Shown here: positions 18,731 through 27,725 of the stretch, one piece after another
Numbering within the stretch: the first letter of the stretch is position 1
How the letters are laid out: each line of letters starts with the position of its first letter
Assembly (NCBI GenBank): GCA_965267355.1
Contig: OZ253956.1
Span: 2,914,001-2,978,000 of the forward strand
Direction: 5' to 3'
DNA length: 64,000 bases
Origin: GCA-002793235 sp965267355
Lineage (GTDB): Bacteria; Bacteroidota; Bacteroidia; Flavobacteriales_E; Vicingaceae
Translations under genes and position numbers: made by a program
The notes under the pieces: model-generated
Seen by the model: only the letters and a program-made list of their open reading frames with translations
The model's database searches: none
What the model was told of the DNA's origin: nothing

Positions 18731-19639
18731 ATGATTAAGAATTATTTTACGCTGAGAAACAAAGTAATAGCACTTTCTGTTGTTGCTGTTTTTGCAGTAG
18801 GCTGTGGAGGTGATGAACCTACAGATGATCAAATTGAAGAACCTATAGTTGAAGATGACAGTTCTAAAGAAAATCAATTATTAGAAATTGATGGAAAAGT
18901 TTTTAGTATACCTTCACCTATACAAACAGCTACTTTAATCAAAAACTCCGGAACAAACTACAACAAAGAAATGTTAAACGAACCTAACAAGGTTACCAAC
19001 TATTCTACTAGCTTTAAAAAAGCAATTAACTTAGGGGTTTACGGTGCTGATTTAGGTTATGTAACCATGTATGACCAAACTCAGGATGCAATCTCTTACC
19101 TTACTGCTGTTAAAGCCATTGGTGATGATTTAGGTGTAAGCAGTGCATTTGATATGGAGTTAGTTGAAAGATTTGAAAAAAACATCGGCAATAAAGATTC
19201 TTTACTAGCATTAGTTTCTGATGCTTATAAAGCTAGCGATAGATATTTAAAAAACAACCAACAAAATGATGTTGGTGGGTTAATTTTAGCAGGTGGTTGG
19301 ATTGAAAGTTTATATTTCGCTACCAATGCTGCTGAAATGACTAAAAATGAAGACGTTATTAGAAGAGTAGGTGAGCAAAAAACTACACTTAACAATTTAA
19401 TTAAATTATTAACTCCTTACTATAGCAAACCTGATTTTACTGCTTTAGTTGATAAATTAATGGAGTTAAACGAAATTTATGATCAAGTACAAATCACTTA
19501 CACTTACGTAAAACCAACTACTGACGCAGAAAAGAAAACAACTACTATTAATAGTACAACTGAAGTAAACATTAACGAAGAATTGTTAAAGTCTATTTCT
19601 GATAAAGTTGTTGAGATTAGAAATGATATTATTAGCTAA
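18731..19639 (+). CDS. Lipoprotein of unknown function (302 aa)
   Basis: Not recognised by family. Signal peptide with lipobox VFAVGC (lipid Cys at about residue 25), then an acidic linker (GGDEPTDDQIEEPIVEDD) and a mostly helical domain of about 250 residues without cysteines. It has no T9SS tail. Predicted to be anchored in the outer membrane or on the cell surface. The next secreted protein starts 19 nt after its stop, so they likely form an operon. Confidence 0.8.
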   Translation: MIKNYFTLRNKVIALSVVAVFAVGCGGDEPTDDQIEEPIVEDDSSKENQLLEIDGKVFSIPSPIQTATLIKNSGTNYNKEMLNEPNKVTNYSTSFKKAINLGVYGADLGYVTMYDQTQDAISYLTAVKAIGDDLGVSSAFDMELVERFEKNIGNKDSLLALVSDAYKASDRYLKNNQQNDVGGLILAGGWIESLYFATNAAEMTKNEDVIRRVGEQKTTLNNLIKLLTPYYSKPDFTALVDKLMELNEIYDQVQITYTYVKPTTDAEKKTTTINSTTEVNINEELLKSISDKVVEIRNDIIS

Positions 19640-19657
19640 TTAGAATTAACTGACATT

Positions 19658-20086
19658 ATGATGAAAAAGAACATTATTATAAAAGCTTTCGCATTAGTAT
19701 TAGGATTAACTGCTTACGCATCTTCTTATGCTCAGTGTGATACGATAGCATCTTTATGCGACCAGCACATTACAACTGAATTCATTTCTGATGGTCAGGA
19801 TTATAGAGCTTTATTATTAGATGATGAAATAGCTGAATTTAACATGACACTATATGGAGGTAGTACATATAGATTTGCTGCTTGTAGTGGTTTAGCTGAT
19901 GGTAATTTAATCTTCTCTGTATATGATCAAGAAAGAAACTTACTATTCACTAATAAAGAATATGGTAATGCTCCTTACTGGGATTTTGAAATTACCAATA
20001 CACTTGATTGTATTATTGAGGCTAATCTTGACCCTAACAATTTAGCATCAGGCTGTGCGGTTTTATTGGTTGGATTTAAGCAATAA
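19658..20086 (+). CDS. Small secreted protein of unknown function (142 aa)
   Basis: Not recognised. Signal peptide about 1-26 (cleavage near YAQ-C), then a compact beta-rich domain with four cysteines (CDTIASLCDQH, AACSGLADG, LASGCAVLLV). The Met one codon later (19661) is an alternative start. Located directly after the lipoprotein gene at 18731 and followed by a terminator, so the two form a probable two-gene unit. Confidence 0.75.
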   Translation: MMKKNIIIKAFALVLGLTAYASSYAQCDTIASLCDQHITTEFISDGQDYRALLLDDEIAEFNMTLYGGSTYRFAACSGLADGNLIFSVYDQERNLLFTNKEYGNAPYWDFEITNTLDCIIEANLDPNNLASGCAVLLVGFKQ

Positions 20087-20104
20087 TAGAAATAACAATT
20101 TTTT

Positions 20105-20137
20105 AAAGGCATTATTTATAGAATAATGCCTTTTTTT
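20105..20137 (+). terminator. Rho-independent terminator
   Basis: AAAGGCATTATT (20105-20116), loop TATAG, AATAATGCCTTT (20122-20133), then T run to 20137. It ends the lipoprotein / secreted protein unit. Confidence 0.9.
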
Positions 20138-20171
20138 GTATCTTAACACAAAATTTCGTTAACCATAATTT

Positions 20172-23100
20172 ATGAGTGAAAGAATACTTAAAGCCTTAAT
20201 GCAGCTATTTTCTATTGTATCTGAAGCTGAAGAAGTTTCTGATAAAAGTAGAAAAATTGTTGCTTCTTTCCTTAAACAACAACTTAATCAAAAATTGGTT
20301 GATGAATACCTTAAACTTTATGATGAGTTTATAGAAGCAAAAACCCGTAAATCTGCTGACGGTAAGAAGAAAAAAAGAACATCAGTAAACTCTGTAAAAG
20401 TTCTTTTAATCTGTACTCAGATTAATGAAGAGCTTGCCCAAAAACAGAAAATAGTTGTACTAATTCGTTTATTAGAATTTATTTATGCTAACCAAACTGT
20501 TTCTGATCAAGAAATGGAGTTTGTGAGTACAGTTGCTGAAACTTTTAATATCCCTCAAGAAGAATTTGAACTTTGCAAACATTTTATCGAATACCCTGAA
20601 AGTAAACGAATTGACTCTCCACTTGTTTTAGTGGTTGATGACAAAAAAGAAAATACACACGGCCAGTGCAAACACATTTATTCAGAAGGAATTGATAATT
20701 CATTAAGAATTATCAAAATCGAATCACTGAATATGTTCTTTGTTAGATACTTTGGACATTCAGAGCTTTATTTGAATGGAATTCAAATGAGCAAAAGTCG
20801 TTCGAGTATTTTGATTCAAGGCTCTTCTATTAGAAGTTCTAAAGTTCAGCCTATATATTACAGTGATGTCGTAAGTTGCTTCTTTGCTGACGAAAATGCT
20901 GAGAAAATTGTATTTAATGTAGAAAATCTTACTTATAAATTTAAAGGTGGTAATTACGGTATGCACCCATTCAGTTTTACTGAAGAATCAGGAAGGCTAG
21001 TTGGTATAATGGGAGCCAGTGGCGCTGGTAAATCTACCTTGCTAAATCTGCTTAATGGTAGTTATGTTCCAACCACAGGTCAGATAACTATTAATGGAGT
21101 GGATATACACCACAACCCTGAAGAAATTGAGGGTGTAATTGGTTATGTTTCTCAAGACGACTTATTGATTGAAGAGCTTACTGTTTTTCAAAACTTATAT
21201 TACAACGCAAAGTTGTGCTTTGCAGATTTGAGTGAAAAAGAAATTACCAAAAGGGTAATTGAAGTGTTGAGCAGTATTGGACTTTACGAGGCAAAAGATT
21301 TGAAAGTAGGAAGTCCAATGGATAAAACCATTAGTGGTGGACAACGAAAAAGACTGAACATTGCTCTTGAATTAATTAGAGAGCCTGCTGTACTTTTTGT
21401 TGATGAACCAACTTCAGGACTATCATCAAGGGATTCTGAAAACATAATGGACTTACTTAAAGAATTAGCATTAAAAGGTAAGCTTATTTTTGTAGTTATC
21501 CATCAACCTTCATCTGACATCTTTAAGATGTTTGACAACTTGTTGATTTTAGATACAGGCGGCTATCCTATTTATAATGGAAACCCTGTTGATGCAGTAG
21601 TTTATTTTAAGCAACTGGTTAATCATGTAAACGCTGATGAAAGTGAATGTCTATCATGCGGTAACGTAAATTCAGAGCAAATTTTTAATATCATAGAATC
21701 TCGTGTAGTTGATGAATATGGTAACACAACTGATAACCGTAAAGTGATACCAACTGAATGGTATGAGATATACAAAGAAAAAGTAGCTCAAAAGGTAGAA
21801 GATTTTAAGCGTACTACTGAAAAACTTAACATTACCACCAATATTCCAAACAAGTGGCAACAGTTTAAAGTTTTTATTACCAGAGATGTACTATCCAAAT
21901 TAACCAACAAACAATATTTATTAATTAACTTTCTTGAAGCACCATTTCTAGCGTTTATACTTGCATTTTTGGTAAGGTACTACAATAGTGATGCTAGTAA
22001 TGAATTGGGTTATATTTTCCGTGAAAATGAAAATTTTCCTGCTTACGTTTTCATGTCGGTTATTGTAGCTCTTTTTATAGGACTCACAGTGAGTGCCGAA
22101 GAAATATTTAGAGATCAGAAAATTAGAAAACGTGAAAAGTTTTTAAATCTTAGTAAAGGAAGTTATCTGGCATCCAAAATAACAGTAATGTTTGTTATTT
22201 CTGCCATACAAATGTTAACATTCGTAATAATTGGCAATACTATTTTAGATGTTAAGGGCATGTACTTTTCTTATTGGATAGTACTATTCACAACAGCATG
22301 CTTTGCTAATATGCTTGGATTGAATATTTCTGCCAGCTTTAATTCTGCGGTAACTATCTACATTTTAATTCCTTTTCTGGTAATACCTCAGCTTTTATTA
22401 AGTGGAGTTATTGTAAAGTTCGATAAGCTTAATCCTTTTGTAACTGTTCAGGAAAACGTTCCTTTAGTAGGTGAAATAATGACCTCAAGATGGGCATATG
22501 AAGCATTATCTGTACATCAGTTTAAAGCTAACGATTTTGAAAAGCAATTGTTTGATGTTGATAAACGATTTAAAGATGTGGAGTTTAGAAAAAACTTTTG
22601 GTTAAGTAAACTCAAAGAAAAATTAAGTAGTGCTGAAAACAACTTTGGTAAAGAAGATAAAAAAGAACTGATAGAAAATAACCTTACTATACTTAGAAAT
22701 GAGATTGGTAAAGAATTAAAACGAAACCCAAATGCTACTTTTGACAAACTAGATTATTTATACATAGACAAGATTACTCCTGAAGTATTTACTGAGGCAA
22801 AAATCTATTTAAAAGAACTTACCGATTATTATTTAAAAAAGTACAAGAAAATTTATGATGAACGAGATGAGTTGATGGCTGAATTAAATAAAGATGAAGC
22901 ATCGCGTGAAAAGTTTTTACAAATGAAAAACGATTATACAAATGATGCCTTATCTGATTTTGTAAAAGACAAAAACTCATTAAATAAAATCTTGGAATTA
23001 GATGGTCGATTAATTCAAAAAGCAGATCCAATTTATAAATCTCCTAAAGGGTTTAGGGCTCATTTTTATGCTCCTGAAAAGAAAGTGTTTGGTAATTATT

Positions 23101-23231
23101 ATGATACCTTTTGGGTTAATATTATTGTAGTATGGGTAATGTCTATCATTCTTGTTATTACGCTTTACTTTGATTTACTAAGAAAATTTATTGAAGGTAC
23201 TGGTAAATTATTTGAAAAAAAGAAGTACTAA
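20172..23231 (+). CDS. ABCG-like ABC transporter with TerB-like N-terminal region
   Basis: 1019 residues. Residues about 1-150 are helical and TerB-like (acidic, with LVLVVDDK after it); about 150-245 form a beta-rich segment. The ABC domain has Walker A GASGAGKST (281-289), a Q-loop (GYVSQDD), signature SGGQRKRL (about 388) and Walker B VLFVDEPTSG (about 409), followed by an H-loop His (VIHQPSSD). After a CxxC (ECLSCGN) comes an ABC-2 membrane domain of about six helices. A soluble, highly charged insert of roughly 190 residues (about 775-965) lies before the last helix. Half-transporters of this ABCG type usually dimerise. The patatin gene follows after 56 nt. Substrate unknown. Confidence 0.88.
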   Translation: MSERILKALMQLFSIVSEAEEVSDKSRKIVASFLKQQLNQKLVDEYLKLYDEFIEAKTRKSADGKKKKRTSVNSVKVLLICTQINEELAQKQKIVVLIRLLEFIYANQTVSDQEMEFVSTVAETFNIPQEEFELCKHFIEYPESKRIDSPLVLVVDDKKENTHGQCKHIYSEGIDNSLRIIKIESLNMFFVRYFGHSELYLNGIQMSKSRSSILIQGSSIRSSKVQPIYYSDVVSCFFADENAEKIVFNVENLTYKFKGGNYGMHPFSFTEESGRLVGIMGASGAGKSTLLNLLNGSYVPTTGQITINGVDIHHNPEEIEGVIGYVSQDDLLIEELTVFQNLYYNAKLCFADLSEKEITKRVIEVLSSIGLYEAKDLKVGSPMDKTISGGQRKRLNIALELIREPAVLFVDEPTSGLSSRDSENIMDLLKELALKGKLIFVVIHQPSSDIFKMFDNLLILDTGGYPIYNGNPVDAVVYFKQLVNHVNADESECLSCGNVNSEQIFNIIESRVVDEYGNTTDNRKVIPTEWYEIYKEKVAQKVEDFKRTTEKLNITTNIPNKWQQFKVFITRDVLSKLTNKQYLLINFLEAPFLAFILAFLVRYYNSDASNELGYIFRENENFPAYVFMSVIVALFIGLTVSAEEIFRDQKIRKREKFLNLSKGSYLASKITVMFVISAIQMLTFVIIGNTILDVKGMYFSYWIVLFTTACFANMLGLNISASFNSAVTIYILIPFLVIPQLLLSGVIVKFDKLNPFVTVQENVPLVGEIMTSRWAYEALSVHQFKANDFEKQLFDVDKRFKDVEFRKNFWLSKLKEKLSSAENNFGKEDKKELIENNLTILRNEIGKELKRNPNATFDKLDYLYIDKITPEVFTEAKIYLKELTDYYLKKYKKIYDERDELMAELNKDEASREKFLQMKNDYTNDALSDFVKDKNSLNKILELDGRLIQKADPIYKSPKGFRAHFYAPEKKVFGNYYDTFWVNIIVVWVMSIILVITLYFDLLRKFIEGTGKLFEKKKY

Positions 23232-23287
23232 ACATCAAACAAAACCAACAAATTTTTCGTAACAATAAGGTATAACAGCCTTTACCG

Positions 23288-25507
23288 ATGATTCGTAAGT
23301 TAGTTTTCTTCTTTCCTTTACAGCTCCTTTTGGTTAACCTTAAAAGAAACCATTTGCTGTTATTGCTTTGGGTAGTGCTTTTTGGATTTGTAGGAAAACA
23401 TATTGCAAACAAATATGGTATCCCCTACCTTTTTCTAGCTCCCGAATATTTAAGCGAAGTTAGTTTTTGGTCGTACTGTATTGTAGGCTTTGCTGTAGGT
23501 GGTTTTGTAATGACCTTTAATATCAGTAGCTATATCATCAACAGTAAACGCTTTCCTTTTGTTGCCACATTAAAAAATCCTTTTGTAAAATTTTGTATTA
23601 ATAATTCCTTGCTGCCTCTTATTTTTATTGTTTACTACTGTATTCATATCATATTTTACCACATCGAAAATGAAAACAACTCAGCATTTGAAATTACACT
23701 CTATATTTTAGGCTTACTTTCTGGTTATACTCTTAATGTAATTTTATCATTAACCTACTTTTTATCAACCAATAAAAATATTTTTAAAATATTAGGAGTA
23801 CTTCCTGAATCCAAAAGTAAAACTCCAACACAATCTCTACTCTCTAAAGAATCGAATATTTATAGCATTTTAAAAAGTAAAATCAAATGGCATGTAGAGA
23901 CATACTTAAGCTCTCCCTTTAAATTAAAAGTTGTAAAACCTTTCAACCACTATGATGATGAAATGTTAAAATCCATCACCTCTCACAACCACATCAATGC
24001 TTCTATATTCGAGATTATAGTTTTTACTTCACTCATTATTTTAGGGTTATTTGGGGAAAATGACATTTTAGCCATTCCAGCAGGGGCAAGTATTATTTTA
24101 TTTTTTACCATTATCTTTATTTTAATTAGTGCTTTTTATACTTGGCTTAAAGGCTGGACCACCATAACTATTTTTGCTGTTTTTTTAATCATTAATTACC
24201 TCTCTAAAAAGGATGTTTTTAACTTTGATAACAGAGCCTATGGATTAAATTACCAAACCGAAAAAGCTGAATACTCTGTAAAAAAAATAAACGCTTTAGC
24301 TAATCACCCTCAAAATCTTAGTAATGATATAAAAAATGAAATTACTACTCTAAACACCTGGAAACAAAACACTCAAAGTAATAAGCCTAAAATTATTTTT
24401 ATCAATACCAGTGGTGGCGGTTCTAGGTCTAGCTTGTGGACATTTAACTTATTACAACTTACTGATAGTTTAAGCAGTGGAAAATTATTTAGCCAAACTC
24501 GCTTAATTACGGGATCCTCAGGAGGAATGATAGGTGCGGCTTACTTTCGAGAACTCTATTTACGAAAAGACTCCTTACAACCTTCTCTTTATTCAACATC
24601 TTACCGAAATAATATGGCAAAAGACCTACTTAACCCAGTAGCTTTTAGCATTGCTACCAACGATATGTTTATCCGATTAAAAAAGCACCAAGATGGTAAA
24701 TATACCTACACGAAAGACCGTGGTTTTGCCTTTGAAAAACAGCTATTAATGAATACCAATTACATTTTAGACAAAAGATTATCCGATTATGTTATTCCAG
24801 AAAAAGAAGCCAAAATACCATTAATGATTTTTTCCCCTACCATTATTAATGATGGAAGAAGATTGTTGATTGCATCACAGCCGATATCTTACCTTAGTGA
24901 TAATAGCACTGATTGTAAATGTATTAATAAACCCATCATTGATAATGTAGAGTTTACCCAAATGTTTAAAGAGCAAGATGCTTTAAACTTAAAATTTACC
25001 AATGCACTTAGAATGAGTGCTACATTTCCTATAATTATGCCTAAAGTAGCCCTCCCATCAAATCCGGAAATTGCAGTTATGGATGCTGGGATGCGAGACA
25101 ATTTTGGTTCATTAACCACTTACAAATACATTTACACCTTTAAAAAGTGGATAAACGAAAATACCAGCGGAGTAGTCATCTTAAATTTTAGAGATAAGGT
25201 AAAAGAACTTCCTATTAAAGATAATGCTACAAAAAGTATTACCGAAAACTTATTTAGCCCTGTTGGAAGCCTGTATGACAATTTATTTTCTACGCAAGAT
25301 TATAACCAGGATGCCATGCTACTTTACCTAAGTAGCAACCTAAATCAACCTGTAAATGTTATCAATTTTGAATTGAATAATACTGCTGACGAAATTGCAC
25401 TAAGCTGGCACTTAACAACAAAAGATAAGGAAAAAGTAATTAACTCTATTTTAACCCCTAACAACCAAGAGAGTTTGGAACAGCTAAATAAATTAATACG
25501 CCAATAA
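23288..25507 (+). CDS. Membrane-anchored patatin-like phospholipase
   Basis: 739 residues. The N-terminal third (about 1-300) has several membrane segments in two groups; the C-terminal part is a patatin acyl hydrolase: oxyanion SGGGSRSS (about 376), nucleophile elbow GSSGG (S411), and the catalytic Asp in MDAGMRDNFG (D599). Patatins form a Ser-Asp dyad that cleaves acyl chains from phospholipids or other lipids. Located 56 nt after the ABC transporter; a lipid-handling partnership is inference. Its 3' end overlaps the convergent E1 gene by 15 bp. Confidence 0.9.
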   Translation: MIRKLVFFFPLQLLLVNLKRNHLLLLLWVVLFGFVGKHIANKYGIPYLFLAPEYLSEVSFWSYCIVGFAVGGFVMTFNISSYIINSKRFPFVATLKNPFVKFCINNSLLPLIFIVYYCIHIIFYHIENENNSAFEITLYILGLLSGYTLNVILSLTYFLSTNKNIFKILGVLPESKSKTPTQSLLSKESNIYSILKSKIKWHVETYLSSPFKLKVVKPFNHYDDEMLKSITSHNHINASIFEIIVFTSLIILGLFGENDILAIPAGASIILFFTIIFILISAFYTWLKGWTTITIFAVFLIINYLSKKDVFNFDNRAYGLNYQTEKAEYSVKKINALANHPQNLSNDIKNEITTLNTWKQNTQSNKPKIIFINTSGGGSRSSLWTFNLLQLTDSLSSGKLFSQTRLITGSSGGMIGAAYFRELYLRKDSLQPSLYSTSYRNNMAKDLLNPVAFSIATNDMFIRLKKHQDGKYTYTKDRGFAFEKQLLMNTNYILDKRLSDYVIPEKEAKIPLMIFSPTIINDGRRLLIASQPISYLSDNSTDCKCINKPIIDNVEFTQMFKEQDALNLKFTNALRMSATFPIIMPKVALPSNPEIAVMDAGMRDNFGSLTTYKYIYTFKKWINENTSGVVILNFRDKVKELPIKDNATKSITENLFSPVGSLYDNLFSTQDYNQDAMLLYLSSNLNQPVNVINFELNNTADEIALSWHLTTKDKEKVINSILTPNNQESLEQLNKLIRQ

Positions 25508-27478
25508 ATCTTTTAACTCTTCTTTAAACCTAGCTTTAGGCATAAACTGCTCTTCCAATTGAGCAACAAAAGGAACTGGAGTATCTAAACTTGCTACTCT
25601 TTTTACAGGAGCATCTAAATACTCAAAACAGTTTTCAGTAACTAAAGCGCTTATCTCTCCTCCTATTCCATTAAACATTGTTGCTTCATGCAAAATAATA
25701 ACCTTACTCGTTTTCTTAACTGATTCAAAAATTGTCTCTTTATCTAAAGGAACTAATGTTCTTAAATCAATTAAGTCAGCTAAAACATCAGGACTCTCAT
25801 CCAAAATCTCCATAGCCCAATGCACTCCCATTCCGTAGGTAACTATAGTAACATCACTACCCTCTCTTATTAAATTGGCTTTACCAAATTCAATCGTATA
25901 ATAATCATCAGGCACTTCTTGAGTAATGCTTCTATACAATGCCTTATGTTCAAAAAACATAACAGGGTTTGGATCTTCAAAACTTGTAGCCAGCAACCCT
26001 TTTGCATCAGCAGGGAAGGCAGGATAAACCACTTTTAACCCAGGTGTTTGAGTAAACCAACCTTCATTACTTTGTGAATGAAACGGACCAGCAGCAACTC
26101 CACCACCAGTTGGCATACGTACCACAACATCAGCATTTTGTCCCCAACGGTAATGAATCTTTGCCAGATTATTACAGATTTGGGTAATACCTTCACTCAC
26201 AAAATCCGCAAACTGCATTTCTACCATTGCTTTTTGTCCGTTTATAGATAAACCTAAACCAGCACCAAGTATTGCTGATTCGCAAAGTGGTGTATTTCTA
26301 ACTCTTTCTTTACCAAATTTTTCTACAAAACCTTCTGTTATTTTAAACACTCCTCCGTACTCAGCAATATCTTGTCCCATCAAAATTAAATCAGGGTGTT
26401 TTTCCATACACTGACTCAACCCATCTGATATTGCATCAATCAATCGCTTTTCTGTTTTTTTATCTGTAGAAGGTTTTGTTACTTTAAAATCAAATGGAGC
26501 ATAAACATCATGTAATTCGGTAGTTAAATCAGGTACAATATCTTCTTCATTAAATGCAAGTTCTAAGTTATGGTTAATCTCCTTTTTAATAGCATCCTTG
26601 ATTTCTGCTATTTTATCTTCTGTCAACACTCCTTCACTTAATAAAAATGCTTCATAACTTCTTGGTGGATCTTTCTTTTCCCACTCATCAAAAAGTTCCT
26701 GAGGAACATATTTGGTACCCGATGCTTCTTCATGCCCACGCATTCTAAAGGTTAAGCACTCTACCAAAACTGGTCTTGGCTTTTTTCTGATAGATTCAGC
26801 AATTTGACTTATTTTATGGTAAACTTCCAACACATTATTACCAGATATCAGCTCGGTTTCCATACCATAACCAATTCCTTTATCTACAAAGTTTTTAAAC
26901 TTAAATTGTTCTGATGAAGGAGTTGATAAACCATATCCATTATTTTCTATCACAAATATTACTGGCAAATCCCAAACCGCAGCTGTATTTAATGCTTCAT
27001 GAAAATCCCCTTCACTTGCCCCACCATCACCAGAAAAAACAAGTGTTACTTTATTATTCTCTTTCAATAAATTTCCCAGAGCTATCCCATCTGCAAGTCC
27101 CAATTGTGGACCAAGGTGAGAAATCATTCCAACAATATTATGATCTTTAGATCCGAAATGAAAGGAGCGGTCTCTACCTTTAGTAAATCCACTCATTTTA
27201 CCCTGAAACTGTGTAAACAAACGATGTAAAGAAACTTTTCTGGTTGTAAACACACCCAAATTACGATGCATTGGTAATATAAATTCATCATCATTTAAAG
27301 CTTTTGCTGCACCTACCGAAATTGCCTCTTGACCTATGCCTGAAAACCACTTAGAAATTCTTCCCTGACGAAGTAAAACCAACATTTTTTCCTCAATTAA
27401 ACGAGGCTTCATAATATCTTTATACAATTCTATTAAAAACTCGTCAGAATACTTTCTACGATTATACTTTAGTGGCAT
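25493..27478 (-). CDS. 2-oxoacid dehydrogenase E1, alpha and beta fused
   Basis: 661 residues. The E1-alpha half (about 1-320) contains the TPP motif GDGGASEGDFHEAL...ENNGYGLS; the E1-beta half (about 340-661) contains MGQDIAEYGGVFKITEGFVEKFG and the transketolase-like C-terminal domain. It uses thiamine diphosphate to decarboxylate a 2-oxoacid and passes the acyl group to lipoyl E2. The fused arrangement is common in Bacteroidota and normally corresponds to the branched-chain (2-oxoisovalerate) dehydrogenase rather than pyruvate dehydrogenase, but the substrate is not certain from the sequence. E2 and E3 are not in the window. Confidence 0.93.
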   Translation of the reverse strand: MPLKYNRRKYSDEFLIELYKDIMKPRLIEEKMLVLLRQGRISKWFSGIGQEAISVGAAKALNDDEFILPMHRNLGVFTTRKVSLHRLFTQFQGKMSGFTKGRDRSFHFGSKDHNIVGMISHLGPQLGLADGIALGNLLKENNKVTLVFSGDGGASEGDFHEALNTAAVWDLPVIFVIENNGYGLSTPSSEQFKFKNFVDKGIGYGMETELISGNNVLEVYHKISQIAESIRKKPRPVLVECLTFRMRGHEEASGTKYVPQELFDEWEKKDPPRSYEAFLLSEGVLTEDKIAEIKDAIKKEINHNLELAFNEEDIVPDLTTELHDVYAPFDFKVTKPSTDKKTEKRLIDAISDGLSQCMEKHPDLILMGQDIAEYGGVFKITEGFVEKFGKERVRNTPLCESAILGAGLGLSINGQKAMVEMQFADFVSEGITQICNNLAKIHYRWGQNADVVVRMPTGGGVAAGPFHSQSNEGWFTQTPGLKVVYPAFPADAKGLLATSFEDPNPVMFFEHKALYRSITQEVPDDYYTIEFGKANLIREGSDVTIVTYGMGVHWAMEILDESPDVLADLIDLRTLVPLDKETIFESVKKTSKVIILHEATMFNGIGGEISALVTENCFEYLDAPVKRVASLDTPVPFVAQLEEQFMPKARFKEELKDLLAY

Positions 27479-27534
27479 AGCTAATGAATTTAAGAAACCA
27501 AAGTTAACTGAATTTACTTAACTTTACCCTCAAC

Positions 27535-27556
27535 ATTTGTTTATTTTATAACAAAT
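27535..27556. promoter_or_regulatory. Inverted repeat in the divergent E1 / FeoB-associated gene promoter
   Basis: ATTTGTT (27535-27541), 8-nt AT spacer, AACAAAT (27550-27556). Lies in the 112-bp region between divergent genes; no T run. A weak operator candidate. Confidence 0.3.
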
Positions 27557-27590
27557 AAATGGTGTTAGTGTTAATATTTTATAAAATGTT

Positions 27591-27725
27591 ATGCAACAAG
27601 TAATCGTTTACATTATTATAGCTGCTGCCTTGCTTTATCTTGGCTACAGGTTTTTAGGAGGGAGTAAACACAAAAACTGTGATAAATGTGACATTACTAA
27701 ACAACCTGAAGAGCACCAACATTAA
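27591..27725 (+). CDS. FeoB-associated Cys-rich membrane protein (44 aa)
   Basis: Too short for standard ORF lists. From the ATG at 27591 it encodes 44 residues: MQQVIVYIIIAAALLYLGYR (one membrane helix), then a basic stretch and the motif NCDKCD. This is the architecture of the small FeoB-associated cysteine-rich proteins (single TM plus a C-terminal CxxC), thought to accompany ferrous iron transport. No feoB is in the window, so the association here is by family only. It overlaps the next gene by one base (TAATG, 27723-27727), indicating coupling. Confidence 0.75.
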   Translation: MQQVIVYIIIAAALLYLGYRFLGGSKHKNCDKCDITKQPEEHQH

